From Myxococcales bacterium (GTDB lineage: Bacteria > Myxococcota_A > UBA9042), in NCBI GenBank assembly GCA_009692425.1, contig SHZF01000026.1, positions 1 through 53,906 on the forward strand: a stretch of 53,906 nucleotides of DNA, read 5' to 3'. Below the pieces are notes generated by a model. It saw only the letters and a list, made by a program, of their open reading frames with translations. It was not told where the DNA came from and did not search any database. This document shows positions 8,008-16,989 of the stretch, piece after piece. Both the position numbers and the translations under genes were made by a program. Position 1 is the stretch's first letter. Each line of letters begins with the position of its first letter.

Positions 8008-9909
8008 GTGAACGTACTGGACACCATCGATACGACCGTTACCGTCGAGTGGGGCTCGACGCGGACGATTGGCACCTTGGTGCAATTGGGCGGGCACACC
8101 GCTCTCGTCACGGCCCTGCGCGCCCCGGACGAGGGTACGCCGGTCTTCTTCCGCATCGAGGGCGACGCGCAAAACGACAGCATCGCGGTCGATGGCGTGT
8201 GCGTGGCAATTTCTGACAGCGACTGGGGCGAGCAGCAGATCGATGTGACCATCCAGCGAGTGGGGACGACGTCGGGCGCGACCGCACTGCGTGATTTCAT
8301 CGAGCGCCATGGGCTCAACAGGGGCGGCTCGGTCTCGGTGGGCAGGAGCCGTGACAATCCGGACCTGCGCCGCTTCGTGTATACAATGCCCGGCGTCGGC
8401 GCCGCGCCGGGTGCTGGATCCGCCAGCACGACCGGAGCGCCTTCCACTCCCCCTGCTTCCGCGGAGCCCGCACGGGCGCGGCCTGCGTCGGCGCCACGGG
8501 TGGCACAACGCGCATCGGCGAGCCAGAGTCCAAAGCCGGCAGCGGGTCCTGCCTCTCCTGCTAGCCAGGCGCGGGACGCCTGGACCGAGGCCCACGCCGA
8601 CGACACCCCAGCGGAACCGTCGTCAGTCCCCGACTGGGACCGAGACGAGAGCGGAGCGATGGACAGCGTCGGCTTCGACCTCGACGGCGAACTGCCACTG
8701 CTCGCCCCGCGGTTGCTGCCTCCCGCCAGCGAGTCGACGCGCGTCCCGGGCGCGCGGGCCGCCGAACCCGCTCCCGTGGTCGCCCCGGGGCTCGCCGCTG
8801 CCCTCGAAGGCGCCCCGACGCCCACCCATGTGGCGCGCCCGCAGTTCGCGCCTGCAGGTCGCACGACTCCAGTCGATCGCGCCCGCTCCGCCCAAGCGGA
8901 GCCGCTTGTCGACGCCGACGAGGCCGACCTTGGCGGCGCCATGGCCGACGCTGCCGCCTTCCTCGCGCAGTTTGAGCTAGGTGGCACGAACCCTGTGAGC
9001 ACCGCAGCGCCGGCCGCGCCGGCCAAGGCTGTCGAAGCGCCGGTCCCCGCGGTGGCGCCGCAAACGGTGGCGACGGCCTCGCGCGCGCTGCGGGTGCCGC
9101 CCAGCAACATCGCGCCGCCAGCCAGCCTGGTGCGCGAGAGTCGCGCCGCGCCCGTTGCGGTCCCCGTCGAGACGCGGCAGATGAAGGCCGTGACTGCCCT
9201 GCCGCCGCCCGCCGCGGAGTCAGCGGAATCTTTCGACACCGACATGTCTGAGCCAATTCTCGTCAACACCGTCGACATGGCCAGCTCGATTCCCGCGCCG
9301 GTCGACACGGGGGGGGCGGACAAAACGGAGTCCGCGTCTTCGCTCGTGCGTCGGCTGTTTTCGAGCATCAAGGGCGGAGAGAAAAAAGCGCCGGCACGTC
9401 CGGCCCCGATCGCCAGTGCCTCGACAGTGACTGGAGTGCCGGCCGGCTTCGACGAGCCTGCGGCTGGAGCAGCGCATTCGCAGGGCCTCGCGCGGCTGGA
9501 CCGTGTCATCGCACCACACCGGCACTCGGTCTCCAGCGGTCTGATGGCCGTGCAGAAGCTGTTCGCGGTCGATACGGCGATCCGGTCTGAACTCCCGATC
9601 CAATTCGAGTCTGGCAAGAAAAAGCACGACGGCGTCCTGCAGCGCGTGGCTGAGAGCAAGCTCCGCATCCGGTCGACGCACCTGCCACAACTCTACGAGC
9701 GCCTCGTCGTGCTGCTGCCGGGTCCACTCGGGGTCAAGGACGTCCTGCCGCTGCGCTGCGAGGTCACGCGCGTACGTCCCGCGGGCGAGGGCGTCGACTC
9801 GTCGTTCGACGTGCGGACGGCCGGTGGCAATCCGCCCGCCGTGATGGAGCGTCTGCGGCAGATGATCGCGACGACCGACGGCAGCGACGGCTCCACCGTC
9901 CCCGGCTGA
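8008..9909 (+). CDS. Two-ended PilZ-like protein with long disordered middle
   Basis: A GTG start at 8008 gives 633 residues. The N-terminal ~110 residues (TVTVEWGSTRTIGTLVQL, VFFRIEGDA) and the C-terminal ~110 (RSELPIQFES, KLRIRST, VLPLRCEVTRVRP, SSFDVRT) both resemble the six-stranded PilZ barrel. Between them is about 400 residues of Ala/Pro-rich, probably disordered sequence. PilZ domains often bind c-di-GMP through RxxxR and (D/N)xSxxG; I do not see clean copies of either, so these may be non-binding PilZ-like domains. No signal peptide, so cytoplasmic. It ends 7 bp before the next gene and shares the run with a two-component pair. Confidence 0.55.
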   Translation: MNVLDTIDTTVTVEWGSTRTIGTLVQLGGHTALVTALRAPDEGTPVFFRIEGDAQNDSIAVDGVCVAISDSDWGEQQIDVTIQRVGTTSGATALRDFIERHGLNRGGSVSVGRSRDNPDLRRFVYTMPGVGAAPGAGSASTTGAPSTPPASAEPARARPASAPRVAQRASASQSPKPAAGPASPASQARDAWTEAHADDTPAEPSSVPDWDRDESGAMDSVGFDLDGELPLLAPRLLPPASESTRVPGARAAEPAPVVAPGLAAALEGAPTPTHVARPQFAPAGRTTPVDRARSAQAEPLVDADEADLGGAMADAAAFLAQFELGGTNPVSTAAPAAPAKAVEAPVPAVAPQTVATASRALRVPPSNIAPPASLVRESRAAPVAVPVETRQMKAVTALPPPAAESAESFDTDMSEPILVNTVDMASSIPAPVDTGGADKTESASSLVRRLFSSIKGGEKKAPARPAPIASASTVTGVPAGFDEPAAGAAHSQGLARLDRVIAPHRHSVSSGLMAVQKLFAVDTAIRSELPIQFESGKKKHDGVLQRVAESKLRIRSTHLPQLYERLVVLLPGPLGVKDVLPLRCEVTRVRPAGEGVDSSFDVRTAGGNPPAVMERLRQMIATTDGSDGSTVPG

Positions 9910-9916
9910 TTGCGGC

Positions 9917-10612
9917 GTGCGCATCGCCCTGGGTCAGGCGGCCTTGCTCGCTGGACTTCTCCTTCCCCGCCATGTGCTGGCCGACGTGGCCACACGGACA
10001 GGCGCCGGGTCGGTGGCGTCCGCCGAGCTCCCCGGCGCCGCATCGCCGCCCGCTTGGATGCAGTGGCTCGGTTGGAGCGACGACGGCACCCGTTTGGCGT
10101 GGCGTGAGGGAGGTCCAGATGCCACGGCGGCACCGGGGCAGCCTGCCGAGGTGGCGCGTCTCGACGAGTGGGGCGCGATCACAAGCCGCCTGCACCTCAC
10201 CGGACGCATCGGGTGGTCGCTGGCGCGTCGCACGATTCGCGTGCGTGCACCGGCACAGCAGTCGCGTGCGGCGGCGGCCGACGTGCTGGTGCGCGCAGAT
10301 TCGGGCCCGGGATTCGCCGTGGTGGCGCGGCGAGTGCCCCCGGAACTGGCTGTGCTGCGCAGCATCGAGGGCAAGGGCTATCAGCCCGTGGCGCGCGTGC
10401 CGGTGCGGACGCCGGCGCTGCCGCTCGATGTCGCCGCCTTTCCCGACCCGACGGGCCGCCTGATGGCAATCATCGCCCATACCGGAGCGGGTCGGCTGCG
10501 CCAGGCGACGCTCCTCGTCGTTCCGCTGCGTTCCGCTACTGAGACCCGCCCCATGGACGGCCTGCCCGCGGCGGACGTACCCTCGCCGGTGACGAACGGA
10601 ACCCAGCCATGA
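9917..10612 (+). CDS. Secreted hypothetical protein upstream of two-component genes
   Basis: The start is a GTG at 9917. The first 22 residues (MRIALGQAALLAGLLLPRHVLA) form a signal peptide, so the ~208-residue mature protein should be periplasmic. It has predicted beta-rich stretches (WLGWSDDGTRLAWRE, FAVVARRVP, MAIIAHTG) resembling a partial propeller or TolB-like blade, but no diagnostic motif. Its TGA overlaps the ATG of the response regulator (ATGA), tying its expression to the signalling pair. It could be an input or output partner of that system. Function unknown. Confidence 0.65.
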   Translation: MRIALGQAALLAGLLLPRHVLADVATRTGAGSVASAELPGAASPPAWMQWLGWSDDGTRLAWREGGPDATAAPGQPAEVARLDEWGAITSRLHLTGRIGWSLARRTIRVRAPAQQSRAAAADVLVRADSGPGFAVVARRVPPELAVLRSIEGKGYQPVARVPVRTPALPLDVAAFPDPTGRLMAIIAHTGAGRLRQATLLVVPLRSATETRPMDGLPAADVPSPVTNGTQP

Positions 10613-11316
10613 CCACCGTACTCATCGTGGAGGATCAGCCCGACCTGCGCGACCTCGTCGTCCACCACATCGAGGCCGCGGGGTGGACGGTGGTGGCATG
10701 CGGCATGGGCCACGAAGCCGTGCAACTGGCACGCCAACGCCAGCCCGACCTGGTCGTGCTCGACGTCATGCTGCCCGACATGAGCGGCATCGAGGTGTGC
10801 CGGCGTCTGCGCGCCGAAGTCGCGACCAGCGACGTGGCAGTCATTATGCTCACCGCGCGGGGCGCCGAATCCGACCGCGTGGCGGGATTCGAGGCGGGAG
10901 CCGACGACTATGTGCCCAAGCCATTCTCGACGCGCGAACTCATGCTGCGCGTGCGTGCGGTGCTGCGACGGCGCGGTCTCGGCCCGCCGCCAGCCCCGAC
11001 CCCTGCGCCCGGGCTGTTGCACAGTGCCGGCATCTCCGTGGATCGCGCGCGGCACCGCGTCGAGATCGACGGTCACGAAGTGCGCGTGACGGCTCTCGAA
11101 TTCCGCCTGCTCGTCGCCCTACTCGAGCGGCCCGGCGAGGTGCTGACGCGACCGCACCTGCTGGCACAGGTCTGGGGCGTGTCGCCGCACCTGCAGACAC
11201 GCACCGTCGACACCCACGTCAAGCGACTGCGCGAGCGCCTGGGCCACCGCGGCGAGGCCATTTCGACGGTGCGCGGTGTGGGCTACCGCTTCGACATCGC
11301 GGCGGTCGGGTCGTGA
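10609..11316 (+). CDS. OmpR/PhoB-family response regulator
   Basis: A 235-residue DNA-binding regulator. The receiver domain covers residues 1-120, with the acidic pair E8/D9, phosphoacceptor Asp52 in VVLDVML, Thr82 and Lys104 in PKPF all present. The C-terminal winged helix (about 135-230) has VRVTALEFRLLVALLERPGEVLTR and RTVDTHVKRLRERLG, typical of the PhoB subgroup. It overlaps both neighbours by four bases, and the next gene is its obvious kinase partner. PhoB-like by sequence, but no phosphate-uptake genes are nearby, so I do not assign the Pho regulon. Confidence 0.95.
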   Translation: MTTVLIVEDQPDLRDLVVHHIEAAGWTVVACGMGHEAVQLARQRQPDLVVLDVMLPDMSGIEVCRRLRAEVATSDVAVIMLTARGAESDRVAGFEAGADDYVPKPFSTRELMLRVRAVLRRRGLGPPPAPTPAPGLLHSAGISVDRARHRVEIDGHEVRVTALEFRLLVALLERPGEVLTRPHLLAQVWGVSPHLQTRTVDTHVKRLRERLGHRGEAISTVRGVGYRFDIAAVGS

Positions 11317-12395
11317 CGAACACCGCCGATGCGCCGCTTCTGCCGCGCCCGCCGCGCAAGGAGCCGCGCGCCAACCTGTTCTCGACGGTGCTTGACGCCA
11401 TGGCCGATGGCGTGCTGGTCGTCGATGATCAGGTCAATGTCGTGGTGACGAACCGGGCACTGCGCGACCTGCTCGTGCTGCCGCCCGCCACTCATGGGCG
11501 ACCGCTCGCGTCCGTGCTCCCTGAGCCGCGTCTGCGTGCGGCCTACGTCCGTGCGCTTCACGCCGGCGAGGCGAGCCGAGTCGAGTTCGAACACCGTGGG
11601 ATGCAGAGCCGGGTACTCGACGTTGCGGTCGTGCCGCTGCCCGATCACGCGTATTGGGGCCATCGCGCGCTGGGGGTGTTTCGCGACGTCACGACGCAGC
11701 GGGCGCTCGACCGGATGCTGATGGACTTCATCGCCAACGCGAGCCACGAACTGCGCACGCCGGTCAGCGCGATCCTGGGTTGGTCTGAGACGCTCGTCGA
11801 TGCCCCGCCGCAGCGCGCCGAGGCCTTGCAGCGGGTGCACGCGACGATCCACCGCAACGCGGTCCACCTGTCCGACCTGGTGGCCCACCTGCTCGATCTG
11901 CGCCGCCTCGATGCGGCGGAGTGGCACCTGGAGACCACCGCCGTCGATGTGCGCGACGTTTTCAACCTGGCCGTGGCGCAGCACGCCGCAGCCGCCGCGG
12001 AAGCCGGGCTGTCTGTGAAGATCACGCTCCCCGCCACTCTGCCGCCGGTCAAGGCCGATCGTGCGGCGCTGGATGTCGTCGTCGGCAACCTCGTCCAGAA
12101 CGCGATCCGGTACACGCCGGCTGGCGGCCGCATCGAGTTGCGGGCGCGCGTGGAGCCGGGGCGCCGGGTGCGCGTCCTGGTGACGGACAGCGGCATTGGC
12201 ATCGCTGAGGCGGACCAGACACGCGTGTTCGAGAGGTTCTACCGGGTCGATCCGGGGCGCAGCCGACACACGGGCGGCGTCGGCCTCGGGCTGTCGATCG
12301 TCAAGGCGCTGGTCGATCGGCTGGGCGGTGAGTTGGAACTGTCGAGCCGGGTGGGCAAGGGCAGCACATTTGCCGTGGTGCTGACGCGAGCGTGA
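11313..12395 (+). CDS. Soluble PAS-domain sensor histidine kinase
   Basis: The GTG at 11313 overlaps the regulator's stop; 360 residues. No transmembrane helix is visible. A PAS domain (about 22-130, VLDAMADGVLVVDDQ) precedes the HisKA box with His145 in NASHELRTPVSAILG. The ATPase domain carries the N box NLVQNAIRYTP, G1 DSGIGI, the F box FERFYRVD and G2 GVGLGLSIVK. This is the PhoR core layout without the membrane part, so the signal is probably cytoplasmic or relayed by a partner. It should phosphorylate Asp52 of the overlapping regulator. Confidence 0.95.
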   Translation: MTNTADAPLLPRPPRKEPRANLFSTVLDAMADGVLVVDDQVNVVVTNRALRDLLVLPPATHGRPLASVLPEPRLRAAYVRALHAGEASRVEFEHRGMQSRVLDVAVVPLPDHAYWGHRALGVFRDVTTQRALDRMLMDFIANASHELRTPVSAILGWSETLVDAPPQRAEALQRVHATIHRNAVHLSDLVAHLLDLRRLDAAEWHLETTAVDVRDVFNLAVAQHAAAAAEAGLSVKITLPATLPPVKADRAALDVVVGNLVQNAIRYTPAGGRIELRARVEPGRRVRVLVTDSGIGIAEADQTRVFERFYRVDPGRSRHTGGVGLGLSIVKALVDRLGGELELSSRVGKGSTFAVVLTRA

Positions 12396-12428
12396 CGTGC
12401 AGGCGCCTTGCGGACGGCCGACAAGCGC

Positions 12429-13055
12429 CTACGCGTCGGCAAATCGCCGCGCCAGGTACTCTTTCGACACGCGAACCCCGTTGATCACCGTGGCGATGTG
12501 CACGTCGCGCCGATCGAAGTCCGCCTCGAGCGCCGCCATGATCGCGTCGCCCTGCTCGTCGGAAATGGTCGCGATGGCTTCCACATCCTCATTGATCTTC
12601 TTGACTTCTTTCTGCAGCGCCGCGTACAGCTTCCACTCCGCCTCGTCCCAGTTGTAGATGACCAGTTGGGCGAGCAAGCCGTTGGCGCGCTCGAAGACTT
12701 CCTTGCGCAGCACGCGGTCGAGGTGCTGGGCGTCGATTTTCTGCGGCCGGTAGCCTTTGAAATTGCGAAAGTACACGGCGCGATCGATTTTTTCGAGCTC
12801 CATCATGAACGTGCGCAGGGGGATGCGCCGGCACAACCGGCCCCACGCCTTGGCCGACAGCGACCGGAGCGCCTCGATCGCCTCCCCGTCGTCGTCGCGC
12901 GTTGGCTTTTCGCCGTCCGCATGGCCCGGTTCGACCGCAGCGGCATCGGCGGAAGCGACTTCGCCGGCTGCGACATCGACGGGCGCGACATCGACAGGCG
13001 CGACATCGACGGGCGTAGGCGCGGCATCGGCAGGGGCGTTTTCGAGTTCGGACAT
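12429..13055 (-). CDS. Hypothetical helical protein with PVDVA repeats
   Basis: A 208-residue protein, convergent with the kinase gene (33-bp gap) and divergent from 13163. The first ~55 residues are acidic and Ala/Pro-rich and include three tandem VDVAP-type units. The remaining ~150 are charged helices without Cys or known motifs (RIPLRTFMMELEKIDRAVYFRNFKGYRPQKID, then a coiled-coil-like LYAALQKEVKKINEDVEAI). No signal peptide, so cytoplasmic. I do not recognise the family. The well-behaved, lysine-containing C-terminal part argues for a real protein. Confidence 0.7.
   Translation of the reverse strand: MSELENAPADAAPTPVDVAPVDVAPVDVAAGEVASADAAAVEPGHADGEKPTRDDDGEAIEALRSLSAKAWGRLCRRIPLRTFMMELEKIDRAVYFRNFKGYRPQKIDAQHLDRVLRKEVFERANGLLAQLVIYNWDEAEWKLYAALQKEVKKINEDVEAIATISDEQGDAIMAALEADFDRRDVHIATVINGVRVSKEYLARRFADA
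12970..13018 (-). repeat. 15-bp tandem repeat coding for VDVAP units
   Basis: About three 15-bp units with one or two differences lie in the 5' part of the hypothetical gene and encode VDVAP-VDVAP-VDVA. The unit is five codons, so frame is preserved. Confidence 0.8.
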
Positions 13056-13162
13056 GGCGAGCCTTGGCGCCGGCGCAAGCCGGAGGGCCGCAGAGTGTAA
13101 GGTGCGGCCGGGGTGGATTCAAGCAGGCGATCCGCTCTACGCTGCGGCCCCGCGAGGAGAAC

Positions 13163-14122
13163 ATGGGCAACTTCCGCTTTGACACCGCCTCCAGCACGCC
13201 CCCCGCCGTCCAGGCGCTGTGGCCGCGCGCATTGTTGCGCAGGCGTGGCACGTCCCTTTCTACCGGGCTGGGGATTGCGTTGCTCATCGCCTTGCCTACC
13301 GCCTGTAGGCCGGGCCTGGATGCCGACCCGGCCCTCGTCGGCGTGCCCGCGTCTCTTCCGGCTCTCGAGGTGGAGCCGAAGTCGCGCGATACAATGCTGC
13401 GGGCCCTCGAACTGGCACGCGAGGGTGATGCTTTGGTCGTGGCCGGCAACCTGAAGGCCGCCATCCCGAAACTGACGGAGGCGGTCGCTGCGGACCCGAG
13501 CCTGGGCATCGCCCGGCTGGCGTTGGCCCGGGCATTTGCGCGGGCCGGACGCGCTTCGGTGGCGCTGGCCCTGTTTGAACCGGCGCTGGAGCGCGCGAAG
13601 ACCTGCGGCATGTGCGTTGAACTCCTGCACACCGCCGCGGCCCACGAAGACTTCGCCCACTTGCGGGCCACGGCCCAGGGCCAGGCCTTTTTCGCGCGCG
13701 TGCCCACCGAGCCGTTGCCGTGGCAAGAGTGGGCATTGCGCGTGGCCGACGCCTTGCAGAAGGCCGATGGCGCCGCGCTCGCGCCGTACGCCCACCCCAC
13801 GCTGCCGTTCGACTTCGTCCGCGCGTGCCCGTCGTGTGCCAACGAGGCGGTGCGCTCGCCGCAGCGACGCACATTGACTGGCGCGCCTGCCATCGCCAAG
13901 GTGGCGGGGCGCTTCGACACGAAGGACCCGAATCACTTGGGCGTTGCGCTGCGCGTGACAGGCGAGCCGGCGTGTGCCGACGCCTGTTGCGTGTGGACCG
14001 TGCCTGAACCGGTGCCGGTCGGCACGGCGGCGCTGGCCCGCGTCTGCCTGCGCGCCGCGACCCCCATTACGGCTCACCTGACCGAGGTGGCGGTGACGTG
14101 GGGAGCGCCAGTGGAGCCTTGA
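13163..14122 (+). CDS. TPR-like lipoprotein, hypothetical
   Basis: The ATG at 13163 is chosen because GAGGAG lies six bases upstream; 319 residues. An unusually long N-terminal extension precedes the hydrophobic segment and lipobox (GIALLIALPTAC). Residues ~75-165 look like tetratricopeptide helices (LELAREGDALVVAGNLKAAIPKLTEAVAADPSLGIARLALARAFARAG). The C-terminal half has paired cysteines (CPSCAN, CADACCVW) and no known motif. TPR lipoproteins usually act as scaffolds in envelope assemblies; no partner is evident here. It converges on mogA. Confidence 0.7.
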   Translation: MGNFRFDTASSTPPAVQALWPRALLRRRGTSLSTGLGIALLIALPTACRPGLDADPALVGVPASLPALEVEPKSRDTMLRALELAREGDALVVAGNLKAAIPKLTEAVAADPSLGIARLALARAFARAGRASVALALFEPALERAKTCGMCVELLHTAAAHEDFAHLRATAQGQAFFARVPTEPLPWQEWALRVADALQKADGAALAPYAHPTLPFDFVRACPSCANEAVRSPQRRTLTGAPAIAKVAGRFDTKDPNHLGVALRVTGEPACADACCVWTVPEPVPVGTAALARVCLRAATPITAHLTEVAVTWGAPVEP

Positions 14123-14156
14123 CCACCGGCCGGATCCGTGGGGCCTTGTGGCTGCG

Positions 14157-14720
14157 CTAGCCACCCGGCCGGAACGCGACGCACACCTCGGGACGTGTCG
14201 TCAGCCAGGCCCCGCCGATCAAGTCGATGCAATACGGCACGGCCGGAAACACGGCACCCAGGCAATCACCGATCGCGCGCGGCTTGCCTGGCAGATTGAT
14301 CAGCAGCGTGCGGCCCCGCGTGCCCGCCACCTGGCGGCTCAGGATCGCGGTCGGCACCTTGCGCAGCGACACCGTTCGCATCGCTTCGCCAAAGCCGTCG
14401 AGCAGCTTGTCGCACACGGCGACGGTGGCTTCGGGCGTGACATCGCGCGCTGCCGGGCCCGTGCCGCCCGTGGTGACGACGAGGCAGCAGCCTTCGGTAT
14501 CGCACAGGTCCTTCAGCGTGCGTTCGATCAGGGGCTGTTCGTCGGGGATCACGCGCACCAGCGGCTGCCACGCGCAGTCCAGTGCCGCAGTCAGCCAAGC
14601 CTGAATGGCCGGACCGCCCAAGTCTTCGTATTCGCCGCGGCTGGCGCGATCGCTGATGGTGACGATGCCGATGCGCGGCGTCGGCTTGGCGGGCGCGGGT
14701 TCAACTGCGGGCGTCGTCAT
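14157..14720 (-). CDS. mogA: MogA/MoaB-type molybdopterin adenylyltransferase
   Basis: A 187-residue protein from the ATG at 14720. TTGGTGPAARDVTPEA (residues 83-98) is the canonical molybdopterin-binding signature and LPGKPRAI (143-150) the second family motif. The N-terminal fold starts IGIVTISDRASRGEYED as in MogA. The enzyme adenylylates molybdopterin before Mo insertion. A rhodanese-MoeB fusion is 2.3 kb away and a Mo-bisMGD oxidoreductase at 39997-41961 is a possible client. MoaB and MogA are hard to separate by eye; MogA is preferred because the C-terminal extension (PYCIDLIGGAWL) is present. Confidence 0.9.
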   Translation of the reverse strand: MTTPAVEPAPAKPTPRIGIVTISDRASRGEYEDLGGPAIQAWLTAALDCAWQPLVRVIPDEQPLIERTLKDLCDTEGCCLVVTTGGTGPAARDVTPEATVAVCDKLLDGFGEAMRTVSLRKVPTAILSRQVAGTRGRTLLINLPGKPRAIGDCLGAVFPAVPYCIDLIGGAWLTTRPEVCVAFRPGG

Positions 14721-14839
14721 GGGGGCGGCCTCCGGGGCGGCACAGTAGCCCCTTCGGGGATTTGGGGGAAACGGCACTGCGCGGGGTCGCAAGGGCTTGC
14801 CCATTCGCACCAGCCCGCGCCTGTGGCACGCTCTTGTGC

Positions 14840-16879
14840 ATGAGCCGCCGCCTGCTGCCCGCCGTACTCTGCCTGACCTGCCTAGCCTCCTGCGCCGAGA
14901 CTGCGCCAAGCGTGCCTGACGCCGTCGCCGATCTGGCCCGCGCGGTCGATGCGCCTGCCGCCGAGGCCCAAGATGCCACCCCCGATGCAGGGGCCGGCGC
15001 CGGCGATGCGGCGGCCGATGCAGACACCGCCGCCGCGCTGCCAGCGTGCGTCACGGTCCCCACCGCCGCGCTGCCGCCCCTGGTCCCGCAGCGCAAGAAG
15101 TTCGGCCTCGCCTTGTTCCACTACAACGTCGAATACGTGATCGGCGGCCTCGAAGCGACCGGGCCCGACGGCAAGCCGATGTGGTTCATGGACAACCCCA
15201 AGAACGCCGGCTGGACTGACGCCAAGACCGAAGACTACATCGTCCGCGAAACGCTGCTGCCGATCCTGCAGTTGTACGACAAGCACCCGGGCTGGGGCGT
15301 CAACATCGAACTGCAGTCGTACCTCGTCGAAGTGATGGCGGCGCGCCACCCCGCCACGTTGGCGCTGCTGCGCACGCTCGCCCAGCGGGGGCAGGTCGAG
15401 ATCGTCAGCTTTCACCACAATGCCCAGTTTTTCCTAGCCTTTCCGCGCGACGACCTCGACCGCTCGATCGTGCGCGTCAAGGAGGTGTTCGCCCAACACT
15501 GTCTGCCCCTGTCGGGCGCGGTCTTCAACCAGGAGGGCCAAGCGGGAGAAGGGCGCCAGCGCGCGCTGCTTGATCACGGGTACAGCGTGGGTGTGTTTCC
15601 GAAGAACCTCTGGCGCTACGTGCACAAGCAGGCGGATTCGTTCTGGCCCCTGTACACGTCCGAGGCTGGCGACCTGATCGTCGGTGCGGGCGGTGTCGAT
15701 CCGGCGGCGGGGGTCGATGTGGCGTGGACCTTCCTCGACGACGGCGAACTGCGCGCGGTGACCGACAAGCCGTTCCAGATGAACCCCTATTTCGCCCCGC
15801 GTGCACCGCACGCCCCTGAACGCGTGGCCGAGTTCGAGGCCCAGCTCGCGGCGCTGGAGGCGGCGGGCTACGTTCACCTCGGCATCACCGACTACGTGCG
15901 CCACCTGAAAGCGCGCGGCGTGCAGCCCAAGCCGGCGCCGCCCCTGCTCGACGGGACCTGGCAGGCGCCGAGCACGAAAAGCGTGCGGCAGTGGATGGGC
16001 GGCCAGGGGCTCTGGTTCACGACCGAGGCCGACAACCGGGTGCGCACCGGCAACGCGGAGGCGCGCATGTGGGTGGCGACGCTGCAAGTGCTGCACGACC
16101 TGGCGCTGGCGGCGGGCAAGGCGGGCACCAGTGCGGGGCCGCTGCGCAAGGCGCGTGAGTTGCTGTGGCGCGCCCAGGTCAGCGATACGTCGGGCATCAA
16201 CCCGTGGGCGGGCGAGGTGGCGTTCGGCATCGCGGCCAACGAGCAGGCGCGGGCGATCGCGCAAGTGGAGGCCAACGCGCTGGCGCAGACGCTGGGCAAG
16301 GTGGGTGGGCACGTGGACCTGAATGCGCGCACGCTGGTGTTCGGCCCGGCGCCGCTGGAGGCCAAGTTCCGTGGCGAGCCGAAGCCGCCGCTCGCGTTGA
16401 CCGTCACCGCCCCCGGCCGCGACGTCGCAGTGCAGTGGACCCGCGCCGACAGTGCTGCGACGGGGGAGCGCTGGCGCGTGACCGTCGAAGGCAAGCCGAA
16501 GTGCGCCGACTGCGCGGACCGCCTCGTCGAAGTGGCCTTCCCGCGCACCGCCGCGACGCTGGCATACAGCCCGGCGCTGCTCGATGCCGAAGTTCGCACG
16601 TACCCGTTGGCTGCGTTCGAGTTCAGTCAGGGCGAGGCGTGGCTGCCGCTGGCAAACGGGCTGATCGGACTCGGCGACGACTGGTGGGTCATCAAGCACG
16701 TGCGCTCGGTGCACGTGGCGGCGCGCGTCGCCCCGGACAGCCCCTTCATCACGTTCCACGACGGCACCGCACCTGACACCCAGACGACCGTGTGGACGTT
16801 CGAAATCGTGCACGGCAGCGCCGCAGTGGCGCTCGCGGTGGCCAACCGCTTGAACGTCTGGCCGATCGTGCAGCTGTAG
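14840..16879 (+). CDS. GH57/GH38-like (beta/alpha)-barrel lipoprotein
   Basis: The ATG at 14840 begins a lipoprotein signal (LPAVLCLTCLASC); 679 residues. An Ala/Asp linker of ~60 residues leads to a catalytic-type barrel beginning KFGLALFHYNVEYVIGG. Later motifs are GWGVNIELQSYLVEVMA, QVEIVSFHHNAQFF, GAVFNQEGQ and LLWRAQVSDTSGINPWAGE, in the order expected for the polysaccharide-deacetylase-like barrel of families GH57/GH38. The C-terminal ~200 residues are beta-rich. A surface role in glycan processing is likely. I see the barrel style but cannot confirm the catalytic pair, so it may be an inactive or new subfamily. Confidence 0.65.
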   Translation: MSRRLLPAVLCLTCLASCAETAPSVPDAVADLARAVDAPAAEAQDATPDAGAGAGDAAADADTAAALPACVTVPTAALPPLVPQRKKFGLALFHYNVEYVIGGLEATGPDGKPMWFMDNPKNAGWTDAKTEDYIVRETLLPILQLYDKHPGWGVNIELQSYLVEVMAARHPATLALLRTLAQRGQVEIVSFHHNAQFFLAFPRDDLDRSIVRVKEVFAQHCLPLSGAVFNQEGQAGEGRQRALLDHGYSVGVFPKNLWRYVHKQADSFWPLYTSEAGDLIVGAGGVDPAAGVDVAWTFLDDGELRAVTDKPFQMNPYFAPRAPHAPERVAEFEAQLAALEAAGYVHLGITDYVRHLKARGVQPKPAPPLLDGTWQAPSTKSVRQWMGGQGLWFTTEADNRVRTGNAEARMWVATLQVLHDLALAAGKAGTSAGPLRKARELLWRAQVSDTSGINPWAGEVAFGIAANEQARAIAQVEANALAQTLGKVGGHVDLNARTLVFGPAPLEAKFRGEPKPPLALTVTAPGRDVAVQWTRADSAATGERWRVTVEGKPKCADCADRLVEVAFPRTAATLAYSPALLDAEVRTYPLAAFEFSQGEAWLPLANGLIGLGDDWWVIKHVRSVHVAARVAPDSPFITFHDGTAPDTQTTVWTFEIVHGSAAVALAVANRLNVWPIVQL

Positions 16880-16989
16880 TTTTGGTTGCTTGTGAACCTG
16901 CCATTCCCAAGGTCCGACCCTTGCCGGCGCGCCCGCAGCTGCCTACCTTGCCGGTCCCCGCCGCGCCCGTGGCTGCGGCCCGAGGTTCC

